From Phoenix dactylifera (taxonomy: Eukaryota > Streptophyta > Magnoliopsida > Arecales > Arecaceae), in the NCBI RefSeq assembly GCF_009389715.1, contig NC_052394.1, positions 23,869,399 to 23,933,398 on the forward strand: a DNA stretch of 64,000 bases. Direction: 5' to 3'. The translations under genes were made by a program, and so were the position numbers. The notes under the pieces are model-generated. The model was not told the origin of the DNA. It saw only the letters and a program-made list of their open reading frames with translations, and did no database searches. This document shows positions 34,574 to 46,100 of the stretch, piece by piece. Each line of letters starts with the position of its first letter. Position 1 is the stretch's first letter.

Positions 34574-36843
34574 GAGGAGGATAAATTTCTGAAGGCCCAT
34601 CAAAATAAACACTATGGAACCAAATAACATAACAGCATCACTGGCAGGAAAACTCAACATGGATGGAGATCCTCTTCATCAATTACAAGACCAGGATGGA
34701 CAAATATGACAATAACAAAGAATCAATGATTAAAAGGGCAGTAGAATGTGTATTAAAATAGAAAAAGCAATACCATCTTGCCGAGACTCACCTTCCATAT
34801 TCCTTTGAAGTGTATCCAGTAGGGTATCCACCATACCCTCCTTGATAAACAACTGCTTGATCTGTAATAAGTGGTACCAAAGGCAAAATATTGGACAAGT
34901 GACAATGATGATAACAGTGAACATAACAATAAAACAATATCATAACATGACCACTGTCCCCTATGACATTCATCTATTATGTCCAGCAAAAGCTAACAAA
35001 ACCTTACACAATGTCATCACATTGTAAGAATCATATGACCACCAGCTTCTTCGAAGTTCTTGGGTGCAGAACTCATGAGTGGCAAACCAAATGGCACATA
35101 ACATGATCCAAGGAGTACAAAATTTCCATTCACATTTTCGGCACATGTGAGCTAATTAATATTCTAAATGTGTGCTGGAACAATGGTGAAAAACAACTAT
35201 AGAATGAATTACAATCAAGATTGCATTTGGCATTATTTTCTCTTTCATATTCTGCAAACAGAAAACAGAATTTTTTCCTTTTTTAAAAAAAAATGAGAAG
35301 ACATAAACATGTGTGGTGTAGGTAACCAATTTTATTTCTTTAAACACACTCATATACACAAAAACCGGCCACTGCACAACCTTTTGCAGTGGTGGCAGCA
35401 GCGGCAGTGGTAGAAGCAGCAACAACGGTGGCACCAGTGAAAATGGTATCGAGGGGGGAAGGGGGTTTTCTTGAAAAGCTCGAGTTCTCAGTTTGTAGAA
35501 AATTGAAAGAAAGATCTTCTTGCTTTCACTTCTTTTTTCTTGAGAAATTTAAAGAATATTTTCAAAAATGGAAAATGAAAATAGAAGTACGAAACATTCT
35601 TTTGGTCTTCTTTTTTTTTTTTTTTTTGCCTTTTAAAACAGAAATAAGAAGAAGAAGAAGAAGAAGAAGCGACGCTACGCAGGCCTTATGTTTTTGTCTT
35701 ACAAAGCTACAAGCCCAACACTGAAAGCAGACACTCCATACAATGATATCGTTCAGTTTCAGAAATGGCCCAATAAATGCCAGCTGATTAGGATGATATA
35801 ATTGGAGAAATACCTAGTCTAAAATCTCCTTCATCAGCTTTTTGCAGCTTCTTTAACTCTGAAAATGCCACAGCTGATGGCCAAGAATAGTTTAGTTATT
35901 CATGCAACTATTTGCTTGTCTACACATTCTGGTTTCTGGATCTTGAAGGGCAAATAGCATATAAATGATTGCTACTTATCATCAAACTCGATAAAGTTCA
36001 GTTTGTTGCATGATTAAAATTGGAACTTCGTAACTTGTTTCAGCCTGCTTGCGGTTCAATATATTTGATCAAAAGTAGCCTAAAACCAGGCTCAATATAA
36101 CAGCTCATTGGCGATCTCATGGGCATCAGTTTGAACCGAATTTTGTTTTTCCTTTTTTGAAATACCCGCCTAGTTCAGTTAATATGTGGTATTCTCTTTT
36201 TCCCTAAAGAAGATTCGACTTTATGTAGCGTTTGCAGTATTGCCGAATTTATAGATCTCTTCCCATTTTTCATTAAAGAATCCAAGTTGGTTCAATTCCT
36301 GCTCCGCACGTGAGAAACAAATCAAGTGCGTCTCCTTGGACCTAATCTCGCCAAAAACTTCAGATCAAATTAATTGCTCCGATTTGCACAGGTAGCATCA
36401 TTGTCCAAATTAGGGAAGTAATCCAGAAAAAAAAGCCTAAAATTCTCACAATTTTTTTTATTATCAATCTATCTATCCATCTGGTGCTAAGGAAGAGATG
36501 ATGAGATTGCTGTACCTTGGGGATGATCAGGCTCGGGGGAGCTGACGAGGGCGGCGTGGATGGAAGGAGGATAGTAGGGATCAGAGAAGGCGGAGGCGGA
36601 TCGGATCTCCTCCACGCTCACCTCCTCACCTCGTCCTACGTGCACCGACGCGCTCCTACCCACGTACTGGTAGGCCCTCCACTCCTCCTCGCCTTTCTCT
36701 CCCGCTTCCACTTCTGATCACCGGATCAATTAGAAAGCGGAACAGCTCGTTAGTAGTCAGTGGAAATTGGAATATCAGAGACGAAGAGAGAGAGAAAGAG
36801 AAAGCGGAGGATGTACAGTACCAGAGACCAGTGGCTGCTCCAT
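30313..36843 (-). CDS. SSUH2: SSUH2-homologue protein with DnaJ-like zinc motifs
   Basis: Seven coding exons on the minus strand join in frame to 423 aa: 36843-36822, 36713-36516, 34861-34792, 34030-33699, 32038-31897, 31807-31682 and 30694-30313. The N-terminus MEQPLVSEVEAGEKGEEEW leads to AVVYQGGYGGYPTGYTSKEY and a conserved block (HVGHRCCWGSRPARRWKI, EDCNVYMGTLETF, PYLGGKIDGKD, ELDLRSEFPLLFV). A cysteine-rich stretch of repeated CxxC(G) units follows (CSGCDSRG, CPTCNAG, CPACYGRG, CTNCNGKG, CATCGSRG, CQTCSGQG), like the zinc centre of DnaJ. The C-terminal domain ends CCCLEWLKI. The family is conserved in plants and animals but its biochemical role is not established, and I claim none. The ATG at 36843 is needed because a stop precedes exon 2. 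Simple repeats lie in its introns. Confidence 0.9.
31467..31492. repeat. CA microsatellite in an SSUH2 intron
   Basis: An interrupted (CA)n run. Confidence 0.9.
33227..33254. repeat. GA repeat joined to a poly-G run
   Basis: (GA)n followed by about 14 G residues, in an SSUH2 intron. Confidence 0.9.
34505..34580. repeat. GAGC / GA / GGA compound microsatellite
   Basis: (GAGC)n passes into (GA)n and then (GGA)n within the intron between SSUH2 exons 3 and 4. Confidence 0.95.
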
Positions 36844-37249
36844 AGCGGACCACCGATTGCCTTTTTTTTTCCTCCAAGGGGGAACGGGTAACGAGTCCTA
36901 TGACCATTGCGCTGTTTATACACCGTGCGGCGTTTGATCGCCGTTGGAAAGCGTGGGCCCACATAGTACATGCCAAAATGCCGAGCCGGTGACTTGATTC
37001 GTAAAGTCGGACATCCCAAAGGCTATTTTCGCTTTCTTCGCGGCTAAGAAGCTTTGGCCTGGGCGGGGCCCACTCGACGCGGTAGCGACGACTCCAGCCA
37101 TTATCCTCGCGACTTTCTTCGAATGTACTCTGTGGCAGGTTGTCTTGATTAGAAAATGAATGAATTCGGCATTTAAGTTGATTTTCTATGAGGCTTCCTC
37201 TCCTCCTAATTCTTAAAAACAAATTGAGAAAGAAAAATCCAAATCGAGC
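36844..37249. promoter_or_regulatory. Shared divergent promoter between SSUH2-like and PPR genes
   Basis: The two start codons lie 406 bases apart on opposite strands, so the region must hold both promoters and leaders. It contains GGGCCC/TGGGCC-type motifs (for example near 36954 and 37067) but no obvious TATA box for either gene, as is common for housekeeping genes. Confidence 0.6.
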
Positions 37250-40200
37250 ATGCCCGCGTGCTGCCGCCTTCGTCCCTTCAGCTCCCTGGCGGCAGCGGCA
37301 TCCGCCCGGACCCCCACGCCGTTCTCCACCAACCCCACTCATTACTTGGACTATCGTCACCTCCTCCGTTCGTGCAAAGATCTCCGCTCCCTCCTCCAAA
37401 TCCACGCTCGCCTCGTGGTCCTCGGAGCCGCATCCGACGACTCCATCCGCGCCCTGCTTCTCAATTCCTACTCAACCTTCCACCAATCCGTCTCCGCTCT
37501 CTCCGTCTTCAAATCCTCTCCCTACTCCACCGTCATGCTGTGGAACTCCATGATCAGATGCTACACCAGAACGGGGGAGCATAACAAGGCAATTCAGTTC
37601 TACAATGACATGGTGGGACGAGGTATCGAAGCCGACAAGTACACCTTCACCTTTCTTTTGAAGGCCTGCACCGGGGCGCTCGACTCGGATACTGGCATTT
37701 TGGTTCACCGCGAGATAGTCAGCAGAGGATTACGAAAGGATGTCTTTATTGGGACTAGCCTTGTTGACATGTACTCTAAACTGGGCATGATCGATACTGC
37801 ACGCGAGGTGTTTGAGTCAATGCAGGTGTTGGATGTTGTCTCGTGGAATGCCATGATTGCTGGGCTGTCTCAGATCGGTGATCCTCATGAAGCATTAGCA
37901 TTTTTCCGGAAGATGCAGTTGGTCGGTGAAGTCCCCAATTCAGTTACCGTTCTTAACTTGTTTCCGGCTATTTGTGAACTGTCTGCTCTTTTGCTTTGCA
38001 GGGCTGTTCACGGTTTTGTCATTAGGAAGCATCTTTTTGCCTGCCGTTTTTAATGGGTTGATTGATGCTTACTGCAAATGTGGGAGGACTGACATTGCTC
38101 GTAAGGTTTTTGATGGGATGTCGAGTTCTAAAGATGATGTTTCATGGGGGACCATGATCTCTGGTTATGTCCACAATGGGTGTTTTCTGGAGGCTTTGGA
38201 GCTTTTTGATGAACTGACAAGAGAGAACCTGAAGTTGAACCAGGTGTCGGTGGTGAGTGCTCTTTCAGCTGCAGCTGAGATAGGAGACCTAGGGAGGGGG
38301 ATTGAAATTCACAACTATGCAATAAACAAAGAATCAGATTTGGATATTGCAGTCAACACAATGCTTGTGACAATGTACGCTAGGTGTGGGGACGTAGAGA
38401 TAGCAAAATCATTGTTTGATGGTATTCAAGAAAAAGATATTGTTTCTTGGTCTGCAATGATCTCAGCATTTGTTCAAACAGGCCATCCCAAAGAAGCAGT
38501 GAACCTTTTTCGAGAGATGCTGCTAGCAGGCATTACACCTAATTCTGTGACTCTTGTCAGTCTACTTCCAGCTTGTGCTGATTTGTTAAATCTGAAGTTG
38601 GGAAGAAGCATGCATTGCTATGCCTTAAAATCAAAGATTAGTCTAGATGTTACAATGGCAACTGCCCTGGTAGCAATGTATGCTCAGTGTGGATCTTTTA
38701 GCTCAGCACATATTCTGTTTGATGGCTTAGATCACAAAGATGTTGTCACTTGGAATGCATTGATCAATGGATATGCACAGATGGGGGAAGCATGTAAGGC
38801 TTTGCAGATGTTTTATCAATTACGATCATTCGGACAGCAACCGGACCCTGGAACCATAGTTGGTGTGCTTCCAGCTTGTGCTCTCTTAAGATGCCAAGAT
38901 GAAGGTGCTTGCATACATGGACTGGTTATCAGGAATGGGTTTGATTCAGATCTTCATGTGAAAAATGCAATTATTGATATGTATGCCAAGTTTGGGGATA
39001 TTTATTCTGCCAGGATCTTATTCTTTGAGACCAAATTATATAATGATGTGATATCGTGGAATACCATGATAGCAGGATACATGCACAATGGGCTTGCTAG
39101 TGAAGCAATAGCTACTTTCCACCTAATGAGAGCTGAGAATCTTAAGCCCAATTTCGTTACTCTCATGAGTGTAATTCCAGCAGCTTCATACTTGGCTTCT
39201 TTAAGAGAAGGCATGGCTCTCCATTCATATGTGATCAGGATAGGGTTTGAATCTCATGTGCTTGTGGCAAACAGTCTAATTGACATGTACTCGAAATGTG
39301 GAAGGCTTGATTATGCTCGTGACTTCTTCAATCAAATGGACAATAGAGATACAGTAACATGGAATGTGATGCTTGCTGGATATGCCATACATGGGCTTGG
39401 TGAAAATGCCATCTCGTTGTTTTCACTGATGAAAGACAATTACATCAAAGCTGATTCAGTATCCTTTATTAGCACCTTGTCTGCTTGCAGGCATGGGGGT
39501 TTAATAGCAGAAGGTAGAAAGATTTTTGAATCCATGAAATCTGAATACGAGGTGGAGCCTAACCTGGAACACTATGCCTGCATGGTAGATTTGCTAGGTC
39601 GTGCTGGTCGATTGGATGAAGCTTGGGGTTTGATTCAAAGAATGCCAATGACTCCTGATGCTGGTATTTGGGGAGCTCTATTGGGTGCTTGCAGACTGCA
39701 TTCTAATGTATGGATGGGAGAAATGGCAGTAGACCGCTTAGTTAGACTAGAGCCGAAGAATGCTGCACATTATGTTGTTCTGGCTAATATATATGCTCAG
39801 GCAGGAAGATGGGCTGATGCTAGAAAGGTGAGAGTAGCAATGAATCAGACAGGTCTGAACAAGACACCTGGTTGTAGTTGGGTTGAGATAAATAATGCCA
39901 TTCACGCATTTAGAGTTGGTGACCAATCCCACCCACAATACAAAAGCATGTGTAATCTGTGGAATGGCTTGCTTGAAAAGATGGAGAATATGGGTTATGT
40001 CGCAGACACAAGTTCAGTGCTTCATAATGTGGAGGAAGAGGAGAAATTATCCTTCCTACATGGCCATAGTGAGAGACTAGCCATATCCTTTGCTCTTTTG
40101 AGCACAGAACCAGGGATGACAATCCAAATAATAAAAAACCTCCGCGTTTGTGGAGATTGCCACACGGTCACAAAACTAGTCTCAAAGATCACTAACCGTA

Positions 40201-40274
40201 AGATAATTGTCAGAGATTCTACTCGTTTTCATCATTTTGAGGATGGTATATGCTCATGTAAGGACTACTGGTGA
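37250..40274 (+). CDS. DYW-type pentatricopeptide-repeat protein, one frame change
   Basis: An organelle RNA-binding protein of the PLS class, expected to specify a C-to-U editing site in chloroplasts or mitochondria. The frame from 37250 (MPACCRLRPFSSLAAA, transit-peptide-like) runs to 38053. The same protein continues in the next frame from about 38040 to 40274, about 1007 aa in all. About twenty PPR motifs are visible, for example SWNAMIAG, SWGTMISGYVHNG, TWNALINGYAQMG and ALVAMYAQCG. The E and E+ region follows, then a DYW deaminase domain with HSE and CxxC (HSERLAISFALL, LRVCGDCH) and the terminal CKDYW. The break is at a run of five T (38034-38038), where one extra base shifts the frame. 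Either the gene has lost function or the run is a sequencing error. It recalls At2g39620, but I am not sure of orthology. Confidence 0.88.
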
Positions 40275-40719
40275 TTTTGTTGGAAGAGAACAACTTGTTA
40301 TTTATGACAACTGACCATTTCGGTGCATTCATGTACAAATATGGAGAAACAAATCACAGACTGGAATTAAGTCAGTCTAAGAATAGATAATAGCTGACCT
40401 GTTAATTTTCTGATTATATAATCAAGCATATAGAAGATTTCAAATTATTTCCCTTTCCCCCCTGGGTGAAAGCTAAGGAGCATCTGCCAGTGCTGCAAAA
40501 AATAATCATTTGATTTAGCAGTTGAACTTCTGACTATTGAGTCAGGATCTTCTCAAATTTTGCAACTCACTGAAATTTGGGAATTTTCTGATTTATAGTG
40601 GATGCGTTACCCAATCAACTCGAGGAAGTTACATGGTTTGGAGGGCAATTGTCATGCAAAATTAAATCAATAGGAGAACATATTACAAACTTTTATTGTA
40701 TAGGAATAGTGAAACAGAA
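40275..40719. other. 3' flank of the PPR gene
   Basis: AT-rich; the first part is presumably 3' UTR. The right part may already belong to the duplicated transporter intron, but similarity is not clear there. Confidence 0.4.
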
Positions 40720-42880
40720 TAAATTATGCATGTTTGGATTACATACCTTAAGAACCAAGAGATGTTTTGCTCTATAGATTCGTTGACAATAAGCTTGGAA
40801 CTAGAACATGATACCTTTCCAGTGGGAGTGAACATGCCATTTCTGCTCATCTATTTTCTCCTGCAGCTACTTGCTTATTCTTTGATGTTGGAATATCTCT
40901 ATTTGTAGTAGAACAGACTGCGGAATTTACTTCCGGCAACTCAAGTTAAGCTTGCTGCATCAGCCTGTCAACAGGACCCTCTATATTCATTCAAGCATTT
41001 CTCTGGCAATTCCTTTTCAAATAATATTCTTCTTGATACTACTGATAGTGACAGCAAAAAGAAATAACTGTTGGCGAATCAATGCTCTTTGATTGCATGA
41101 TTGGTTTATTATTACAGGAAACACCATATATTCTTTTCAGCATTCTTTTGGCTCCTTTAATACTGTTTTCTTCCCTTTTTTGCCATTAATTTCTTTCATA
41201 TAATTACTGCAAGCCACAGAAATGACTATAGGAAAAAATAGTTCTCTGTAACTTACATGATCTATCTGTTAGTACAGGAATGGGTACTCCTGAGGTTTAC
41301 AACATTCCAGGGGTCACATAAGAGCTAGATTTCAGTAACATTAATGGTACTACAGGTCTTGTTTTTGCCTATAATACAGGAATGCTGCCACAGTTTTAGA
41401 TAGGCATAGAAAACCTTGTATTAACCCCATAAAAGAAGTATCACAGATTAAAATTTAATAAACTATATAACCTCTGGCCTTTTCTAAGCTTTTTCTTACA
41501 ACTTTAAAATCACAAATTTCTGGTAGCCTTATGTATAGGGATCTCCATTTGAGGTGGGTAAATGAGTAGGTGGTGCAAAAAATGGTATAACTGAGTTAAA
41601 AAGGGGAGTTACTATAATCTATAGGAATTTAATTTGATGAAAGTGGATTCTGTAGTAAGTTAATGAGGCAAAGGAGGGGATCCAGCGAAAGAGAAGGAAA
41701 GAATGTAGGAGGCTAGCAAGATTTTTGAACATTGACTGTTGGCCTTATATCATCACATCAATGGCAACAACAAGAAGACTATATGGAGGTCCTTCTTGCA
41801 ACATGCAAGAACAAACTTTGCTTATACAAACACAAAGATGAGCTGTCTATCATTTGCTTGGTGGAATGACTTTTGGCAATGAAAGTTTGTTTGGTTGAAA
41901 TTATTAGTATCTGACTCCACACTTCGTATATCAAAAGGTTTTATTTGGAACTAAACAGCAGGATTTTGAAGGCTCTAGACCTGATGATAGAATAGTTTGA
42001 CGTGTTATTGCTTTTGATGTACCTATTATGCTGGTATGCAATGACACTTGATTCAGGTTGTGTTCAGGCTTTGTTCTTTGTGGATGGCATAATGTGGGTC
42101 CTTCCATCTTGTACATACTAGTTGCTTGGTCCTTGTCTTTTGACCCAATCAGTTTTTATACTATATTATGATATCTACTTGTCTTTCACATCTTCTTTGA
42201 TAGTGCAATTCGATTCACATCTTTGCCAGAAGGAAACATAAGCCACTTACCGCTGGTTCTGAACTGCATTAACAGTCACTGCTGACAAAGAAAAAGCTGA
42301 AGGAATGGTGCTCGTCTGGATGAAATAAGACGCTGTAGACGCTGTTGTTTTACATCATAGTTTGCCCTGTCGCAGCTGAAGAGCGATTTGCAAGTTGACT
42401 CTGGGATATCTATTGCCTTATCTGTCAGATGTTTGCAAGTCGAATAGATGAATACTTGGGTACCAGCTAGGGAATGCTTTGTGCCGAGAGTGCCTACTTT
42501 AACATAAACAAATTGATGGAAGATCTGCTGCCATTCCCTGGAGACATAATGAACATGACCGGGGCTTGAGCAGTTTTCCTCGGAGTCTTGTTCTGAAACA
42601 TCACATGTAGCAGAAGGCAATGTTTTTCTTTTTCCTTCCACAATCGGCAGCTCTTCTGCTATTCCTTTAAGTCATTATGAACCTGGCAGGGGGCTTATGA
42701 ACTTTTCCTGGGTGTCTTATTCAGAAAAATCACATGTGCTTGGAAGTGAAGAATTAACCATCAGGATTCCGTAAGCCTTGGCAATTGCTGAATGCTGTCT
42801 GGTTTAGCTTCTTAGATGTGGCTCTTGCAGTTGTAGCTCCGAGGCTCGATTCTAGAACGAAGCATCTCCTTGCTTCCCTC
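40720..42880 (+). pseudogene. Unprocessed pseudogene copy of the proline transporter (intron 4 to exon 7)
   Basis: The order of similarity follows PROT. 40726-40940 matches intron 4 (19235-19545). 41277-41400 matches exon 5 (GMGTPEVYNIPG, then [13 protein letters not shown]) with stops. 42000-42260 matches intron 5. 42415-42608 matches exon 7 behind a preserved acceptor (CTGTCAG), with stops and frame changes. 42770-42870 matches the end of exon 7 (DSRTKHLL against DSKTYHLF). Exon 6 is not recognisable, and part of exon 7 is repeated. Introns are present, so it arose by DNA duplication and not by retroposition. Confidence 0.85.
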
Positions 42881-43037
42881 ATAAGGTTGTGATTTGCTGT
42901 TACTGAGTTCATACTTAAACCTTGACTATGAAGTGATGTAGATTTTTCTTGTTTCTTGAGTCAAAAAAAGCTACAACTAGTTCCTAAATCAGCTATAAGG
43001 TTTCCACCTCCACACTCGTCTGCTAAGAATCTGGAAC

Positions 43038-43040
<3 letters not shown>

Positions 43041-43078
<38 letters not shown>

Positions 43079-43086
43079 CCCCCCCC
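43041..43086. repeat. TC microsatellite joined to a poly-C run
   Basis: (TC)n of about 17 units followed by about 12 C residues. Confidence 0.95.
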
Positions 43087-43187
43087 AAAAGTGGATGCGG
43101 CGGCCGAGAAGAGAGTACTTTGCACGCGGGATTTATCAATATAAATATTCATTTTTTTTTTTGGTAAAAGCGGTTACTCATTTCATT

Positions 43188-46100
43188 TCATATTGCTCTA
43201 AATTGAGTACAACCTGCTAAATCACGGGAAAGTAAAAGATGCAACAAAGGATGAACATCAGAAGCTGACGTCCAAGTAAAATCCCCGGAATGCCGAGCGA
43301 CAAAAGAGGCGACCCAGTCTGCAGCCCTGTTCGCCTCCCTGAACACATGTCCTATCTGAACATCGCCCAACAGCAGCACCATCCTACGGATCTCCCGGAT
43401 GAGGGGATGACCATCCCCAAACCGATCCGCCCCTCGGATCCAGTCGATAACCACAGATGAATCTCCCTCAAGGCAGACCCGCTCCGCACCAAGTACCTGC
43501 CGCACATAGGATATACCCTCCCAGGCTGCCTGCAACTCTGCCCCAACCGCTGTGAATCCTGGCGTGCGCCTCCCTCCTGCTGCTATCATCCTGCCAAGGT
43601 GGTCCCTGATCACAAATCCAACCCCTCCAGCTGCGCCATCCACTGACCGGCTGCCGTCGAAATTTACTTTGAGATAGTCAAGGGGTGGGGGTACCCAAGA
43701 AACACAGGCAAACCGGGGCGCTGAAACAGCGTAGAGAGTACCCCAGGTGTCCCTGACTATCCCAGAAGAAAATCGGACGGTAGCCGCTATGATCTCCCTC
43801 GCATATAGCACAGCTCTATCCACCACCCTCCTCGGGGACAACCTGCTCCCCTCAAATAGGCCGGCATTCCTGTCCAACCAAATGTGGTAGGCCAGGTATG
43901 CCATCAGAATCCCTACCTCTGTAGAAAGGGGACTCTGCATAAAAGCTCTCAGCAGCTGAATCAAATCCTGCACAGAGACTATCGAGTCTGGTAGTAGGAC
44001 TGGTGACCTCCTCCATATCTCTCTGGCTCTGGGACACTGCAGAAGAACATGCTCAGTCGTCTCCTCAATCTCTGCACACTCCTCACAATACTGAGAGACC
44101 ACCATACCACGCCGGACTAACAAACTCCTCGTAGGAAGGCAGCCCCAGGCCACCTTCCAGATGAATAAAGCCACACGCGGGTGAATCCGCAACCTCCATA
44201 TCCAACCACCCTCGATCCGACGAACGGGCTCCCTACCGATCAATGCACGGAGATCACTGGCACGTACCCTCGTCCGTCCCGTCGGGACCCATACTAGCCT
44301 ATCGGCCCCCCCACCATCAGGAATCGGGAGAGACAGAACCGACTCCGCCAGCTGCTCCCTAAAGACCTCCCGGACCATCTCCTCCCTCCATCGATCCCCC
44401 TCGACAGTCAGCAGCTCACTAACTCTGCACCTAGCTAGCCTCGCCGAATCCACCATAGTAGGCATGCGACAAATCGGAAACTCGGTCACCCAGCTATCCT
44501 CCAACACATCAATAGACCGGCCGTCCCCTATGGACCATCTAATCTCTGGAAGCACCACCCCTGCTCTCGTGCAAATCTCCCTCCACATCGGTGAATGGCG
44601 TCGACCAGCTCGCACCCCAGTAGCCAAAGCACCATACTTGGCCCTCATCAGTGATGACCACATACTCTCGGGCTCAAGCACAGATCTAACTGCATGTCTA
44701 GCCACTAGGGCCTCCCGCATCGCCACCAGGGACTGCACCCCCAGACCTCTGTGGATAATCGGCTGGCACACAACATCCCACGCCATCAAGTGGACTCCCC
44801 CTCTGCCACTGCACCTCCCCCAAATGAAGTTCCTAAATAGCTGCTCAAGGGACCTTAGGACAGTAACTGGGATAAGAGTATTGGAAAGTAGATAGATGGG
44901 AACCGAGGTAAGGACTGATCGGACCAGAGTGATCCTACCCATCATGGAAAGTGTATGCATCTGCCACCCCTCTAGTCTGCGTCTGATACTAAGCTCCAGA
45001 GAAGTACAGTCCCTACGCCGCAGCCGCTGACCGGAGAGCGGGACCCCCAAATATGTCATCATGCCCTCCTGCTCTCCCACCCCCAGGATCTCCACTATAG
45101 CCCGTCTCTCCGCCACTCTGGTCTTCGGACTAAAAATAATAGCTGACTTGGCCAAATTGACCCGCTGTCCCGATGCTGCACAGTAATCCCGCATAATCTG
45201 ACAAATAACTCGGGCCATCTGCCGTGACGACCTAGCCAAGAGCAAACAATCATCAGCAAACAACAAGTGGGAGATCGGATGAGCCCTCACCGTCGGCCTA
45301 TAAACCTCCAGCTCCTGAGAGGCCACTGCCCGTCGTAGGGCTCTAGATAATGCATCTGAGCACATAATGAATAATAGGGGAGAGAGTGGGCACCCCTGAC
45401 GGAGCCCCCCTGACGACACAAAAAAACGAGACGGCGTCCCGTTTACCAGGATAGCAAAAGACGGGGCACGTACACAACCCATCACCCATCTGATCCACAG
45501 CTCAGGAAATCCGAATCCCTGCAATGACTGCTGTAAGAAATCCCACCTCACCCTGTCATAGGCCCTCTCCATATCAAGTTTGATCCCCATAAAACTCCTC
45601 CTCACCGAAGCTCTACCAAGATCAAACATAAACTCCTGGGCAATAAGCACATTGTCAGATATACTCCGCCCCTCCAAAAAAGCCCCCTGCTCCGGGCTAA
45701 TAAGCCTGGGAAGGACGTCCCTCAGTCTGACGGCGAGTATCTTCGCCGTAGCCTTGTACAGGATCGTACAAAGGCTAATCAGACGGAAGTGACTCGGCTC
45801 CGTGGCATCCTGCCGCTTCGGTATCAAGGTGATAAAAGTTCTCTGCCAATCTGCTGCCATCACTGCTGTGCGGAAAAACTGTTGTATAGCCGCCGTCACA
45901 TCTCGACCTACTATCATCCAATATCTCTGAAAAAATAAGGGTCGGAATCCATCCGGCCCTGGGGCCTTGTCCCCCGCGAGGGACCTCACTGCCTCTCTAA
46001 CCTCCTCCTCCGACACTGGTCTAGTCAATGCTACTGTCTCCCCCTCTGACACCCCAACTGAGGGCGAAGGTAAGTCCAATAGGCTCCCACCTATAGGGTG

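Noticed and set aside
36487-36711. A start at 36711 for the SSUH2-like gene
   Set aside because: That codon is GTG with a stop just upstream. An AG acceptor and a short upstream ATG exon (36843-36822) give the family N-terminus.
36656-37405. 249-residue minus-strand frame across the divergent promoter
   Set aside because: It overlaps SSUH2 exon 2 in another frame and the PPR start, and has no domain. The SSUH2 exon chain explains the coding signal.
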